From Roseovarius sp. (GTDB lineage Bacteria > Pseudomonadota > Alphaproteobacteria > Rhodobacterales > Rhodobacteraceae), in NCBI GenBank assembly GCA_014359765.1, contig JACIYT010000016.1, forward strand, positions 1 through 59,567: a stretch of 59,567 nucleotides of DNA, read 5' to 3'. The position numbers and the translations under genes were made by a program. The notes beneath the pieces are model-generated. The model was not told the DNA's origin, ran no database searches, and was given only the letters and a program-made list of their open reading frames with translations. Within the stretch, counting starts at the first letter, position 1. Every line of letters starts with the position of its first letter. Positions 44,986-53,049 of the stretch are shown here, piece by piece.

Positions 44986-45018
44986 TCATGCCAGCGGCGG
45001 CGGATCGGGGGATTGCAT
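44986..45018 (-). CDS. Possible 10-residue leader peptide upstream of the crotonase-ligase-TRAP unit
   Basis: On the minus strand an ATG at 45018 follows a near-perfect ribosome binding site (GGAGGTG, six bases ahead) and encodes MQSPDPPPLA before a TGA at 44986. Five of ten residues are proline or flank prolines in a PDPPP run, which slows ribosomes. It lies 52 bases upstream of the crotonase start. It is too short to judge by coding statistics, so it is a suggestion only. Confidence 0.25.
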   Translation of the reverse strand: MQSPDPPPLA

Positions 45019-45060
45019 GTCCCTCACCTCCATTCCGGTGGCGGTTCCGGCCCGCCACCC

Positions 45061-45431
45061 CTAGTGTTCGACACCTGACACAAAGTGCCTGCCTCTGCAC
45101 GGTCACCCTTCGTGGCCGCGCGCGGCCACTTGGCACGCCGGTCGGCACGCCGCGCAGCGCCCGACCGCGGGTGGGCGCAAGAACGCGCGTGGTCCTCGAT
45201 TTATGGTGCCAGATACTGAAACGATTGAGCGCGCGTTGACGTTGCAAAAGCGCCCGCCCGTCCGGGCGGTCGGGCGCTGCGCGGCGGCGCGTGCCGCGCC
45301 TTGATTCCGCGCATTTGGAGCAAGGCCTGAACGCCCGCCCAGGACCATTCCGAAGCGCCTCGTGCACCGCAGCCCGCTGCATCCTGTGCGACACCTTCAT
45401 TGGGCACCATCCATCAGATGTCGAACACTAG
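45061..45431. repeat. 371-bp segment bounded by 18-bp inverted repeats (MITE-like)
   Basis: CTAGTGTTCGACACCTGA at 45061-45078 recurs inverted at 45414-45431 with 17 of 18 bases matching. The outer four bases are CTAG on both sides and could be a duplicated YTAR-type target. The 494-base gap 44934-45427 holds no convincing gene. Inside lie an 18-bp perfect palindrome (45112-45129) and a GC hairpin (about 45250-45279). The right end coincides with the stop codon of the adjacent acyl-CoA dehydrogenase. Paired regulator sites are the alternative. Confidence 0.5.
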
Positions 45432-46564
45432 AGGTCCAGCGCGCGCGCGATCAGGTTGCGCTGCACCTCGGATGTGCCCTCGCCGATGACATAGACGAGC
45501 GAATCGCGATGGATCCGGCCCACCGGGAAATCGCGCATGATGCCCGCGCCGCCATGGATGCGGATCGCCTGCTCCGACGCGCGCACGGCGACCTCCGAGG
45601 CGAACAGCTTGACCTTGGCGGCCATCGGCGCCGTCAGCCGGTCCTGATCCACCAGCCAGGCGCCATGATACACCAGCCAGCGGGCCGCCTCGATATCGGC
45701 ATCCATGTCGGCGATCTTGTGCGCGATGACCTGATACTGGCCCAGCCGCTTGCCGGCCACGACGCGGTCGCGCGCATAGGCGATCGCGGCATCGCGCGCC
45801 GCGCGCGCCATCCCCAGGGCGTTCGCCGCCACACCGACACGGTTTTCGGAAAGGGAGTCGAGAATGATCGGATAAGTGCCCGTCTGCCCGCCCAGCAACG
45901 CCTCGTCGGCAAGCTCCAGCCCGTCGATATGGATGAGGCCGGTCTCCGAGGCGCGGATGCCTTCCTTGGCGAGCGTGTGAATGGCGACGGCGGGGTTCGG
46001 CAGATCGACGATGAACAGGCTGATCGCCTGCGGCGTCAGCTCGGGCGCGGTGCGGGCGGCCAGCAGCATGAAATCCGCGAAGGGGGAATTGGTGATGTAG
46101 GTCTTGGCCCCGGAAATCCGCCAGCCGCCGTCGATTTTCTCGGCCCGCGTCGCCAGGGCGCGAATATTCGATCCGCCGCCCGGCTCGGAGAGGCCGAAGG
46201 CGCTGACCCTCGTGCCGGCGAAGGCCCCGGGAAGGTATCGCGCCTTCTGCTCCGGGGTGCCGGCCTTCCAGATGGGCCAGATGCCGAGATGGGTATGCGC
46301 CGACCAGGTCGAGGCGAAGGACTGGCAGACATAGCTGAGCTCTTCGCGAACGATGCAGTCGCTGATCTTGTCCATGCCCGAGCCACCGTCCTCGACCGGA
46401 TAGCGCACGCCCAGCAATCCCAGATCGCCCCATTTGCGAAACATCTCCCTGGGGAATGTCTCGTTATCGTCATGCTCGCGGGCGATCGGCGCGATTTCCG
46501 CCGCGGCAAAGCGCCGGACCGTCTCGCGGACGCGCTCGTGTTCCTCGCCAAAAGTGAAATCCAT
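45428..46564 (-). CDS. Acyl-CoA dehydrogenase (short/medium-chain type)
   Basis: FAD enzyme that introduces a 2,3 double bond into an acyl-CoA and passes electrons to ETF. The 378-aa product has AFGLSEPGGGSNIRALATRAEKIDGGWRISGAKTYITNS (FAD- and substrate-binding core), RVGVAANALGMARAARDAAIAYARDRVVAGKRLGQYQVIAHKIADM and the C-terminal RIHGGAGIMRDFPVGRIHRDSLVYVIGEGTSEVQRNLIARAL, which keeps the catalytic-base glutamate position (EGTSE). The TAG stop lies within the inverted-repeat element, which may have supplied it, although the protein ends at the usual place. It follows the other dehydrogenase gene after 91 bases. Confidence 0.93.
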   Translation of the reverse strand: MDFTFGEEHERVRETVRRFAAAEIAPIAREHDDNETFPREMFRKWGDLGLLGVRYPVEDGGSGMDKISDCIVREELSYVCQSFASTWSAHTHLGIWPIWKAGTPEQKARYLPGAFAGTRVSAFGLSEPGGGSNIRALATRAEKIDGGWRISGAKTYITNSPFADFMLLAARTAPELTPQAISLFIVDLPNPAVAIHTLAKEGIRASETGLIHIDGLELADEALLGGQTGTYPIILDSLSENRVGVAANALGMARAARDAAIAYARDRVVAGKRLGQYQVIAHKIADMDADIEAARWLVYHGAWLVDQDRLTAPMAAKVKLFASEVAVRASEQAIRIHGGAGIMRDFPVGRIHRDSLVYVIGEGTSEVQRNLIARALDL

Positions 46565-46631
46565 GCTGCTCCCCCCTCGTCATTTCCCGGCAGGAAATCC
46601 GCATTCCGGCGAACGCCCCCCGGCGCCACGA

Positions 46632-46652
46632 CCCGCGCCCGCCGGGCGCGGG
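46632..46652 (-). other. GC hairpin between two acyl-CoA dehydrogenase genes
   Basis: A perfect 9-bp stem (CCCGCGCCC / GGGCGCGGG) with a 3-base loop lies three bases past the stop of the upstream dehydrogenase gene. It could attenuate transcription or protect the 3' end of the upstream message. Confidence 0.45.
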
Positions 46653-46655
46653 CCA

Positions 46656-47810
46656 TCAGGATTTCGGAAAAATTCCCATCTTCTTTGCGATGATCTGCAA
46701 CATCACTTCGTTGACGCCGCCGCCCACCGCCGCCTGGCGCGCCTCACGATAGACCCGGGTGATGAAATTCTCGTTCATGAAGCCCTGACCGCCCCAGAAA
46801 TGGGTCAGTTCCACGGGAATCTCCATGGAAAGCCGCCCGATCATGTATTTCGCCATCGAGGCGAGCATGGTCACATCCTCGCCGTTCAGGTAAGCCTCGA
46901 GCGCGCGATAGAGCAATGCCCGCACGGCCTCGATCTGGGTCTGCATCTCGGCCAGCTTGTAATGGATATACTGATTGTCGAGCAGCGGCCGCCCGAACGC
47001 CTTGCGCTGGCGCAGATAGGCGATGGTTTCCGCCATCGCGATGTCAAGGAAGCGCCAGGAGCGGGCCACGACAAACAGCCGTTCCTCCTGAAACTGTTCC
47101 ATCTGATAGCGAAAACCCTGCCCCTCCTCGCCGATCCGGTTGGCCTGCGGGATGCGCACATCGTCGAAGAACAGCAAGGCGGTATCGGAGGACCGGTAGC
47201 CGACCTTGTCCAGCTTCTTGCCGACGGAGATGCCGGGGGTATCGAGAGGCAGGACAATGAGGGACTTGTTGCGATGGGGGCCGTTTTCCGTGTCGGTATT
47301 GACCAGAAGGCAGATCCAGTCCCCCTGAACGCCGTTGGTGATCCACATCTTCGAGCCGTTGATGACGTAGTCGCCGCCATCCTTGCGCGCGAAGGTCCGG
47401 AGCTGCGCGACATCCGATCCCGCGCCCGCCTCGCTGACGCCGATGCAGCCCACCAGATCGCCGGCGATGGTCGGGGCGAGGAACTCGGCCTTCAGCCGGT
47501 CGCTGCCATGACGGGCGAGCGCCGGGGTGCACATGTTGGTCTGCACCCCGATGGCCGAACAGATGCCCATGGTGCGGATATTGCCCAGCTCCTCGGCAAA
47601 GGCGATCTCGAAGGCGAAATCGAGATCCATCCCGCCCCATTTCGCGGGCTTCCCGATCCCCAGCAGCCCGGCCTTGCCAAAGGCCTTCATCACCTGCCGC
47701 GCCGGAAAGATGCCCTCTTCCTCCCACTGTTCGACGAACGGGTTCACATGGGTGTCGATCACCGCGTTGGTGGTGCGCCGCAGTTCGGCGTGTTCCTGAG
47801 TCCAGATCAC
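46656..47810 (-). CDS. Acyl-CoA dehydrogenase (long-chain-like subgroup)
   Basis: Second acyl-CoA dehydrogenase of the unit. The 384-aa product has GVSEAGAGSDVAQLRTFARKDGGDYVINGSKMWITNG, GYRSSDTALLFFDDVRIPQANRIGEEGQGFRYQMEQFQEERL and FWGGQGFMNENFITRVYREARQAAVGGGVNEVMLQIIAKKMG. In place of the EGTSE base of short-chain enzymes it has GGGVNE, as in subgroups whose catalytic glutamate lies elsewhere. I choose a GTG start at 47810: it has GGAGGG upstream and overlaps the MaoC-gene stop as GTGA, indicating coupled translation. Confidence 0.9.
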   Translation of the reverse strand: MIWTQEHAELRRTTNAVIDTHVNPFVEQWEEEGIFPARQVMKAFGKAGLLGIGKPAKWGGMDLDFAFEIAFAEELGNIRTMGICSAIGVQTNMCTPALARHGSDRLKAEFLAPTIAGDLVGCIGVSEAGAGSDVAQLRTFARKDGGDYVINGSKMWITNGVQGDWICLLVNTDTENGPHRNKSLIVLPLDTPGISVGKKLDKVGYRSSDTALLFFDDVRIPQANRIGEEGQGFRYQMEQFQEERLFVVARSWRFLDIAMAETIAYLRQRKAFGRPLLDNQYIHYKLAEMQTQIEAVRALLYRALEAYLNGEDVTMLASMAKYMIGRLSMEIPVELTHFWGGQGFMNENFITRVYREARQAAVGGGVNEVMLQIIAKKMGIFPKS

Positions 47811-48259
47811 GATGCACCCTCGGCGGAGGGACGCTGACGCACGAGAAGATGCGCCTCGCCGATCTGCGAAACCCGTCCATCCGGTCCGGTGATGCGGATT
47901 TCGAGAACCACGGTGCCGCTGCCGCGATGAACGGCGGAGCGGGCGATCACGGTTGCATCGGCGGTCAGGCGATCGCCGACAAAGGCCGGTCTGAGAAACC
48001 GCCACGGGCCGAGTTGCGACATGGCAACCAGCCCCTTCCCGACCAGATCCCCGACCGAGGCCATGGCCTGGGCGACGGGATGCGGCCCGTGCGCGATCGG
48101 CCGCCCGAAGCTGTTATCCGCGCTGGTATTGACCGGGTGATAGGCGTTGAAGAGTTCCGAATGGCGGGCAATCCGCTCGGCGCTGCAGTCCACATCCGGC
48201 AACGACAGGACCGTGCCCGGCGACAGGGTCTCATACCAGTGATCGCGTGATGATTCCAT
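47807..48259 (-). CDS. MaoC-fold (hot-dog) protein without the usual catalytic Asp/His
   Basis: Hot-dog-fold protein related to R-specific enoyl-CoA hydratases. The 150-aa product aligns with MaoC at the active-site helix, but the usual DxNPxH reads AYHPVN (FNAYHPVNTS). The catalytic aspartate is thus alanine and the histidine is asparagine; IAHGPHPVAQAM follows in the position of the family's ivHG segment, and PAFVGDRLTADATV matches the later strand. It may be a non-hydratase, a thioesterase or one half of a heteromeric hydratase. It is the first gene after the internal operator-promoter and is coupled to the next dehydrogenase gene. Confidence 0.82.
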   Translation of the reverse strand: MESSRDHWYETLSPGTVLSLPDVDCSAERIARHSELFNAYHPVNTSADNSFGRPIAHGPHPVAQAMASVGDLVGKGLVAMSQLGPWRFLRPAFVGDRLTADATVIARSAVHRGSGTVVLEIRITGPDGRVSQIGEAHLLVRQRPSAEGAS

Positions 48260-48278
48260 CGCGTCCTCCCTCGTGAAA

Positions 48279-48307
48279 GACTAACGCCCATGACTGATGA
48301 TTCACAA
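48279..48307 (-). promoter_or_regulatory. Probable promoter of the MaoC-dehydrogenase unit
   Basis: On the minus strand TTGTGA (48302-48307) and TTAGTC (48279-48284) are 17 bases apart, ending 20 bases before the MaoC-gene ATG. The -35 box lies inside the palindromic operator at 48291-48311, and an A6 run lies just upstream. Confidence 0.4.
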
Positions 48308-48311
48308 GTCA
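48291..48311. promoter_or_regulatory. Palindromic operator, copy 1 (probable TetR site)
   Basis: A 21-bp palindrome: TGACT, two bases, TGATTCA, two bases, AGTCA. It matches the palindrome at 55868-55888 at 17 of 21 positions. It lies between the TetR gene and the MaoC gene and overlaps the -35 box of the latter. Confidence 0.65.
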
Positions 48312-48399
48312 TTTTTTGGCCCGCCCGCCTCGCCTCCGGCAATGCGCAAGGGGCGGATCCGGTGCCGCCGCCGGGGCCACACGCGCGCCGCTGGCGGGA

Positions 48400-49059
48400 T
48401 CAGAAGAAGAGACCGTTCCGAACGAGGCTCTCATATCCCCGCACGGCCGATTCCGGGATGATGCCGGTGGCCTTGTGCTGCATCGCGATATAGGCGCGCG
48501 CGCCCAGCAGAACCGCCACGACCGCCGCCAGTTCCTCATCCGGCAGGGGGCGCATCTCGCCCGCGTCCATCGCCCGCCTGAGGGCGCGGTGATAGCCGTC
48601 GGTCAGCCGCCGGATATGGGCCTCGTGGGCGACCGGCGCGAATACCTCGGCCTCGTAGAGAACCCGATAGAAGCCGGGATTGGCCTTGAGAAAGGCGCAA
48701 TAGGCGCGAAACCGCGCGATCTCGCGGTCGATCCCGCTGCCGACATGGGTCAGATCGGCGGTGATCTGGTCGGTCATCTTCTGCCCGACATAGGGCAGCA
48801 GCACATCGAAAAGCCCCTGTCGGTCCTTGAAGTAATTGTAGAACGTGCCATGCGCCACGCCTGCCGCCTCGGTCACCCTGGCGATCGAGGTGGCCGCATA
48901 GCCCATTTCGCCGACGATATCGGCCGCGGCATCCATCAGCTTGCGATAGGTCTTCTGGGCCTTTTCGCTCCGCGACAGCCGGGCGGTCTTGCGCGGCGGC
49001 TTGAACGGCGGGTCATCGGCCTTGGCAGCCGCGTCTGATCTGGAATCTGGCACAGGCAC
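48400..49059 (-). CDS. TetR family transcriptional regulator
   Basis: Probable repressor of the catabolic cluster that senses a CoA thioester or acid from the pathway. The 219-aa product has an unusually basic, proline-rich N-terminal tail (about 35 residues), then the TetR helix-turn-helix (LMDAAADIVGEMGYAATSIARVTEAAGVAHGTFYNYFKDRQGLFDVLLPYVG), then a ligand-binding domain with FRAYCAFLKANPGFYRVLYEAEVFAPVAHEAHIRR. It lies 21 bases after the AMP-ligase gene, inside the operon, suggesting feedback control. Two near-identical palindromes, one just downstream and one in front of E1-alpha, are its likely sites. Confidence 0.92.
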   Translation of the reverse strand: MPVPDSRSDAAAKADDPPFKPPRKTARLSRSEKAQKTYRKLMDAAADIVGEMGYAATSIARVTEAAGVAHGTFYNYFKDRQGLFDVLLPYVGQKMTDQITADLTHVGSGIDREIARFRAYCAFLKANPGFYRVLYEAEVFAPVAHEAHIRRLTDGYHRALRRAMDAGEMRPLPDEELAAVVAVLLGARAYIAMQHKATGIIPESAVRGYESLVRNGLFF

Positions 49060-49080
49060 TCCCGGGGCCGTCAGGGATAT

Positions 49081-50571
49081 TCAGCTCGCGTCCCGCAAAA
49101 GGCGCTTGAGGATCTTGCCGGACGGGTTGCGCGGCAGGACATCGACGAGGCGCATGTCCGCGGGGCATTTGAAACCCGCCAGATGGCTGCGGCAAAATAC
49201 CCTGAGTTCCTCCAGTGTCAACGTATGCCCCGCCTTCAGGACGATCACCGCGACCGGGACCTCGCCCCATTTCTCATCGGGCCGGGCGATGACGGCCACG
49301 TCTTCGACCTGCGGCATCATGAAGATCACTCTTTCCACCTCCGACGAGGCGATATTCTCGCCACCGGAAATGATCATGTCCTTCTTGCGGTCGGTGAGGT
49401 AGAGAAAGCCGTCATCATCGAGATAGCCCATGTCGCCCGAGCGCAGGAATCCGTCGGCGAACATGGCGGCGGCGGTGCGCCCGGGATCCTTCCAGTAGCC
49501 GCGCGTGACTTTGGGGCCGCGCATGCAGATTTCCCCGGCCACCCCCGCCGGCAGCGCGGCGCCGGTGTCGTCGCGGATCTCCAGCTCGACCATGCTGACC
49601 GGCCGGCCAACCGAGCCGATCTTCTCGATCTCGCGGCCGGGCTCCATCATCGTGTCGCCCGAGACGGTTTCGGTCATGCCATAGGCATCGACGTAACGCG
49701 CATTGGGAAACACGCTGCCAAAGTCGCGGATGCGGCTCTCGGGGGTCCGGTCGCCGCCCGCGATGCACCACCGCAGCGAGGACAGATCCGGCAACGCGCC
49801 GCGCTCCAGCGCCAGGATGCCGCTGGTCATCACCGGCGCCAGCCAGATGCCGGTGACAGCTTCGCGCGCGATGGTCTCCACGACCGCTTGCGCATCGAAA
49901 TCGCGCAGCACGACCAGGGTGCCCCCCACCACATGCACCGCCATCCCCGGCAGATCGCAGGCGCCGACGTGATAGAGCGGCCCCACCATGCAGAGCCGGT
50001 CACGCGCCGTGAGCTGCAAGGACAGGATCATGTCCAGGTTCTTGTAATGGACGTTGTGATAGCTGTGGGTCACGCCCTTGGGACGGTCGGTGGTGCCCGA
50101 GGTATACATCAACCGCATGAGATCCGCGCCCGCGCGCGGATACGGGGCGAGCACCCGATCGCCGCCCAGAACCCGCCCGGGATCGCCCTGCGCCGCGGGG
50201 TCGAGCATCACCACCGGCGCGTCGAGCCCCCGCACGGCATCCGCGAATTCGATATCGGCAATCACCAGATCCACCCCGGCATGGCCCGCGATAAAGCCGA
50301 TCTCCTCACCCGACAGGCGAAAGTTCATCGGCAGCGAGACCGCGCCGACATGGGAGATCGCGTAAAGCAGCTCGATGAAGGCCGACGAGTTCTTCATCAC
50401 CATGCCCACGATGCTGTCCGGTCCGATGCCGCGGGCCCGCAGCCCGCCCGCAAGCCGCTGCACCCGCGCGGCGAGCGTCGCCCAGTCGAGCCGCGCCTCG
50501 CCATGGATCAGCGCCTCGGCGTGCGGCCGCACCCGGGCATGATAGAGCAACTGTGCCGTCAGGTTCAGCAT
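49081..50571 (-). CDS. AMP-forming acyl-CoA synthetase (fatty-acid-CoA ligase family)
   Basis: Activates a carboxylic acid to its CoA thioester via an acyl-adenylate. The 496-aa product has the P-loop-like MYTSGTTDRPKGVTHSYHN, GPLYHVGACDLPG, the A5 motif YVDAYGMTETVSGDT, the A8 hinge RSGDMGYLDDDGFLYLTDRKKDMIISGGENIASSEVE and the A10 lysine in PRNPSGKILKRLLRD. All catalytic motifs are intact. It precedes tetR by 21 bases and follows an acyl-CoA dehydrogenase gene by 43 bases. Having this together with an ADP-forming ligase in one cluster suggests two acids, or a starting acid and a released intermediate, are activated. Confidence 0.94.
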   Translation of the reverse strand: MLNLTAQLLYHARVRPHAEALIHGEARLDWATLAARVQRLAGGLRARGIGPDSIVGMVMKNSSAFIELLYAISHVGAVSLPMNFRLSGEEIGFIAGHAGVDLVIADIEFADAVRGLDAPVVMLDPAAQGDPGRVLGGDRVLAPYPRAGADLMRLMYTSGTTDRPKGVTHSYHNVHYKNLDMILSLQLTARDRLCMVGPLYHVGACDLPGMAVHVVGGTLVVLRDFDAQAVVETIAREAVTGIWLAPVMTSGILALERGALPDLSSLRWCIAGGDRTPESRIRDFGSVFPNARYVDAYGMTETVSGDTMMEPGREIEKIGSVGRPVSMVELEIRDDTGAALPAGVAGEICMRGPKVTRGYWKDPGRTAAAMFADGFLRSGDMGYLDDDGFLYLTDRKKDMIISGGENIASSEVERVIFMMPQVEDVAVIARPDEKWGEVPVAVIVLKAGHTLTLEELRVFCRSHLAGFKCPADMRLVDVLPRNPSGKILKRLLRDAS

Positions 50572-50614
50572 GATCCGGCCTCCCTCCAGCCTTGGCGCGA
50601 ACGGGCCGCGCGCG

Positions 50615-51787
50615 TCAGTAGGAACGCGGCAGGCCCAGATTGGCCGTCGCGATGTAATTGAGGATCATCTCCTCGGAGACCGGGGCAAAGCGGAACAGCC
50701 GCGCATCGCGCCACAGGCGCTCGACATGCATCTCCTTGGAAAACCCCATGCCCCCCATCACCTGCATCGCCCGCTCCGCGACCGCCGATGCCGCCTGCGA
50801 GGCAAGCAGCTTGGCCGCGTTGCTCTCAGATCCGAAGGCAAGCCCCGCGTCGAACAGCGCGGCGGCCTTGAGGTTCAGCAGCCTCGCCGCCTCGAGCTCT
50901 GCCCAGTGCTGCGCGAGGGGGAACTGGATCCCCTGGTAGGCGCCGATCGGGGTCGATCCGAAGACCCGGCGTTCCCTCGCATAGTCCACGCCCAGCCGGA
51001 TCGCCATGCGCCCCGCGCCGATCAGCCCGGCGGTGGTGACGATGCGCTCGGTGTTGAGCACGTCGAGCAGCTGGTGCCAGCCCTTGTCCACCTCGCCGAT
51101 CAGCTCGTCCCGGCGCACATGCACATTGTCGAAGAAGACCTGGCTCGAAGGAAGCGTGTTCGTCCCCAGCTTGTCGATCGCGGCATGGCTCAGCCCTTCG
51201 CGGTCCGTGTCGATCATGAACAGGCTGACGCCGAAAGTCTTTCGTGGGGCCTTGTCGATGGGCGTGGTGCGCGCACCAACGAGCATCTTGTGCGACTGGG
51301 GCACCCCGGTAATCCAGATTTTCTGCCCGTTGAGCCGCCAGCCATCCGCCTCGGCCACCGCCGTCGTGCGCATCTCGAGCGAGTTGCTGCCGGCGTCGGG
51401 TTCGGTCAGCGCCATGCAGAACTGCATCGCGCCGCTGCACATCTTCGGCAGCCAGTCGCGCTTCATCTGTTCGGTGCCGTATTTGGCCACCGAGACGCCA
51501 CCGAAGATCGGGTTGAGCATGAACACCTGCGCCAGCGTCGCACCGGCCCCCGCCGCGCAGAGCTCTTCGATGATCAGCGCCACCTCGACCATGCCGAGCC
51601 CGGCGCCACCCAGATCCTCGGGCAGCATGGCCCCCGACAGGCCCGCGTCGCAGATCGCCTGCCAGCACTCGGAGGGAAAGGATTTGGTGGCGTCCTTCTC
51701 GCGCCAGTAATCGGGGCCAAAGGCCGCGCCCACCCTGGCCGCGGTCTCGATCATCAGCTTCTGCTCGTCGCTCAGGGTGAAATCCAT
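50615..51787 (-). CDS. Acyl-CoA dehydrogenase (SEEMILN-type subgroup)
   Basis: Third acyl-CoA dehydrogenase of the cluster. The 390-aa product has MDFTLSDEQKLMIETAARV, FCMALTEPDAGSNSLEMRTTAVAEADGWRLNGQKIWITGVPQSHKMLVGART, LGTNTLPSSQVFFDNVHVRRDELIGEVDKGWHQLLDVLNTERI and MGGMGFSKEMHVERLWRDARLFRFAPVSEEMILNYIATANLGLPRSY. The ending with SEEM and LGLPRSY, in place of EGTSE, marks a distinct subgroup that often acts on unusual or branched acyl-CoAs; the substrate is not known here. It begins one base after the E2 stop. Confidence 0.92.
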   Translation of the reverse strand: MDFTLSDEQKLMIETAARVGAAFGPDYWREKDATKSFPSECWQAICDAGLSGAMLPEDLGGAGLGMVEVALIIEELCAAGAGATLAQVFMLNPIFGGVSVAKYGTEQMKRDWLPKMCSGAMQFCMALTEPDAGSNSLEMRTTAVAEADGWRLNGQKIWITGVPQSHKMLVGARTTPIDKAPRKTFGVSLFMIDTDREGLSHAAIDKLGTNTLPSSQVFFDNVHVRRDELIGEVDKGWHQLLDVLNTERIVTTAGLIGAGRMAIRLGVDYARERRVFGSTPIGAYQGIQFPLAQHWAELEAARLLNLKAAALFDAGLAFGSESNAAKLLASQAASAVAERAMQVMGGMGFSKEMHVERLWRDARLFRFAPVSEEMILNYIATANLGLPRSY

Positions 51788-51788
51788 G

Positions 51789-53048
51789 TCAGTCTCCGGC
51801 GGATGGGGCACCAGCGCGACGCGCAGGGCGAAGCAGGCGCAGGGGCGTTTCGAGAATCGCGACCAGCTCGGCCAGGAAGCGGGCCGCGTCGGCACCGTCG
51901 ATGATGCGGTGGTCGCAGGCCAGCGTCAGCATCAGTTCGCGGCGCAGCGCGGGCGCGCCGCCGGCATCGGGACGGAACAGCTGCCGCTCGGCCCCGACCC
52001 CGAGGATCATCGCATTGGGCGGGTTGATGATCGGTGTCAGCGAACTGACCCCCATCATCCCGAGATTGGACACCGCGATCACCCCGTCGCCCACATCGCC
52101 AGGACCGAGGGCGCCGCTGCGGGCGCGCTCGGCCAGCGCGCGGGCCTGCGCCGCAATCTCGTCGAGCGGGGCACGACCGGCATCACGGATCACCGGAACC
52201 CGCAGCCCGTCCGGGGTCTGCGTGACCATTCCGACATTCGCCTCGCAAAGCGCAAGGATATGATCGCCTGCCCAGATGCGGTTCATCGCCGGGCGCGCCG
52301 AAAGCGCCAGCCCCAGCGCCCGGATGAGCATATGCGTCACGGAAATGCGCAGGGCGGGCGGGGCATCGGCGTTCAGCTCCGCCCGGAGCGCCATCAGCGC
52401 GCTCACCTCGGCCTCGTGGGTGACGTGGAAATGCGGGATGTCGCGCTTTGCCGCGCTGACCCGCCTTGCGACCGCAAGGCGGACCGGATCGAGGGCGATC
52501 CGGGTCGCTGCCGGCATCGGCGCGTCAGGCGCGCCGGCGGCGGCGCGCATGTCCGGCGCCGGCGCCGGGGCCTGTGCCGCGCGCGCCACGTCGCGGGCCT
52601 TGATCCGCCCCCGCGGCCCGGACCCGCTGAGCGCGCGCAGATCCACCCCCTGCTGCGCGGCGATACGCCGGGCGAGCGGCGTGGCGCGCAGGCGCGGGGC
52701 GAGGCGCGCGACCTCGTGCGCGCCTCCCCCCGGTTCGGGCGTATGCGCCTGCGCCGGAGGGGTCTCGGGGATGCCGGCGGGCAGGGTCCGGGGGGCGGCC
52801 TCGCCGGCCCCTGCCCCCCCCACGAGCCGCGCGACCGGACGGCCGACAGCCACGGTTTCGCCCTCGGGCACCAGGATTTCCGCCAGCACCCCGTCGGCCT
52901 GCGCCTCCACGTCGGAGGCGACCTTCTCGGTCTCGACGGTGAACAGCACATCGCCCTCGCGAAACGCCGCGCCGGGCGCGACATGCCATTCGGTCAGCAG
53001 ACCTTCGGTCATGGTCAGGCCCAGTTTCGGCATCACGAGATCGGTCAT
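51789..53048 (-). CDS. 2-oxoacid dehydrogenase E2 (dihydrolipoamide acyltransferase)
   Basis: Core acyltransferase of a TPP/lipoate dehydrogenase complex; it moves the acyl group from lipoate to CoA. The 419-aa product has one lipoyl domain (MPKLGLTMTEGLLTEWHVAPG ... VETEKVASDVEA with the lipoyl lysine near residue 42), an Ala/Pro linker, an E1/E3-binding domain (RATPLARRIAAQQGVDLRALSGSGPRGRIKARDV), and the catalytic domain ending ACDHRIIDGADAARFL (DHRxxDG). Upstream, in order, are E1-alpha, E1-beta and a crotonase gene; no E3 is encoded, so the general lipoamide dehydrogenase is presumably shared. Confidence 0.94.
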   Translation of the reverse strand: MTDLVMPKLGLTMTEGLLTEWHVAPGAAFREGDVLFTVETEKVASDVEAQADGVLAEILVPEGETVAVGRPVARLVGGAGAGEAAPRTLPAGIPETPPAQAHTPEPGGGAHEVARLAPRLRATPLARRIAAQQGVDLRALSGSGPRGRIKARDVARAAQAPAPAPDMRAAAGAPDAPMPAATRIALDPVRLAVARRVSAAKRDIPHFHVTHEAEVSALMALRAELNADAPPALRISVTHMLIRALGLALSARPAMNRIWAGDHILALCEANVGMVTQTPDGLRVPVIRDAGRAPLDEIAAQARALAERARSGALGPGDVGDGVIAVSNLGMMGVSSLTPIINPPNAMILGVGAERQLFRPDAGGAPALRRELMLTLACDHRIIDGADAARFLAELVAILETPLRLLRPARRAGAPSAGD

Positions 53049-53049
53049 C

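Noticed and set aside
45103..45410. Small minus-strand open frames inside the inverted-repeat segment
   Set aside because: They have no ribosome binding sites or recognisable motifs, their composition is typical of random GC-rich DNA, and they are interrupted by palindromes.
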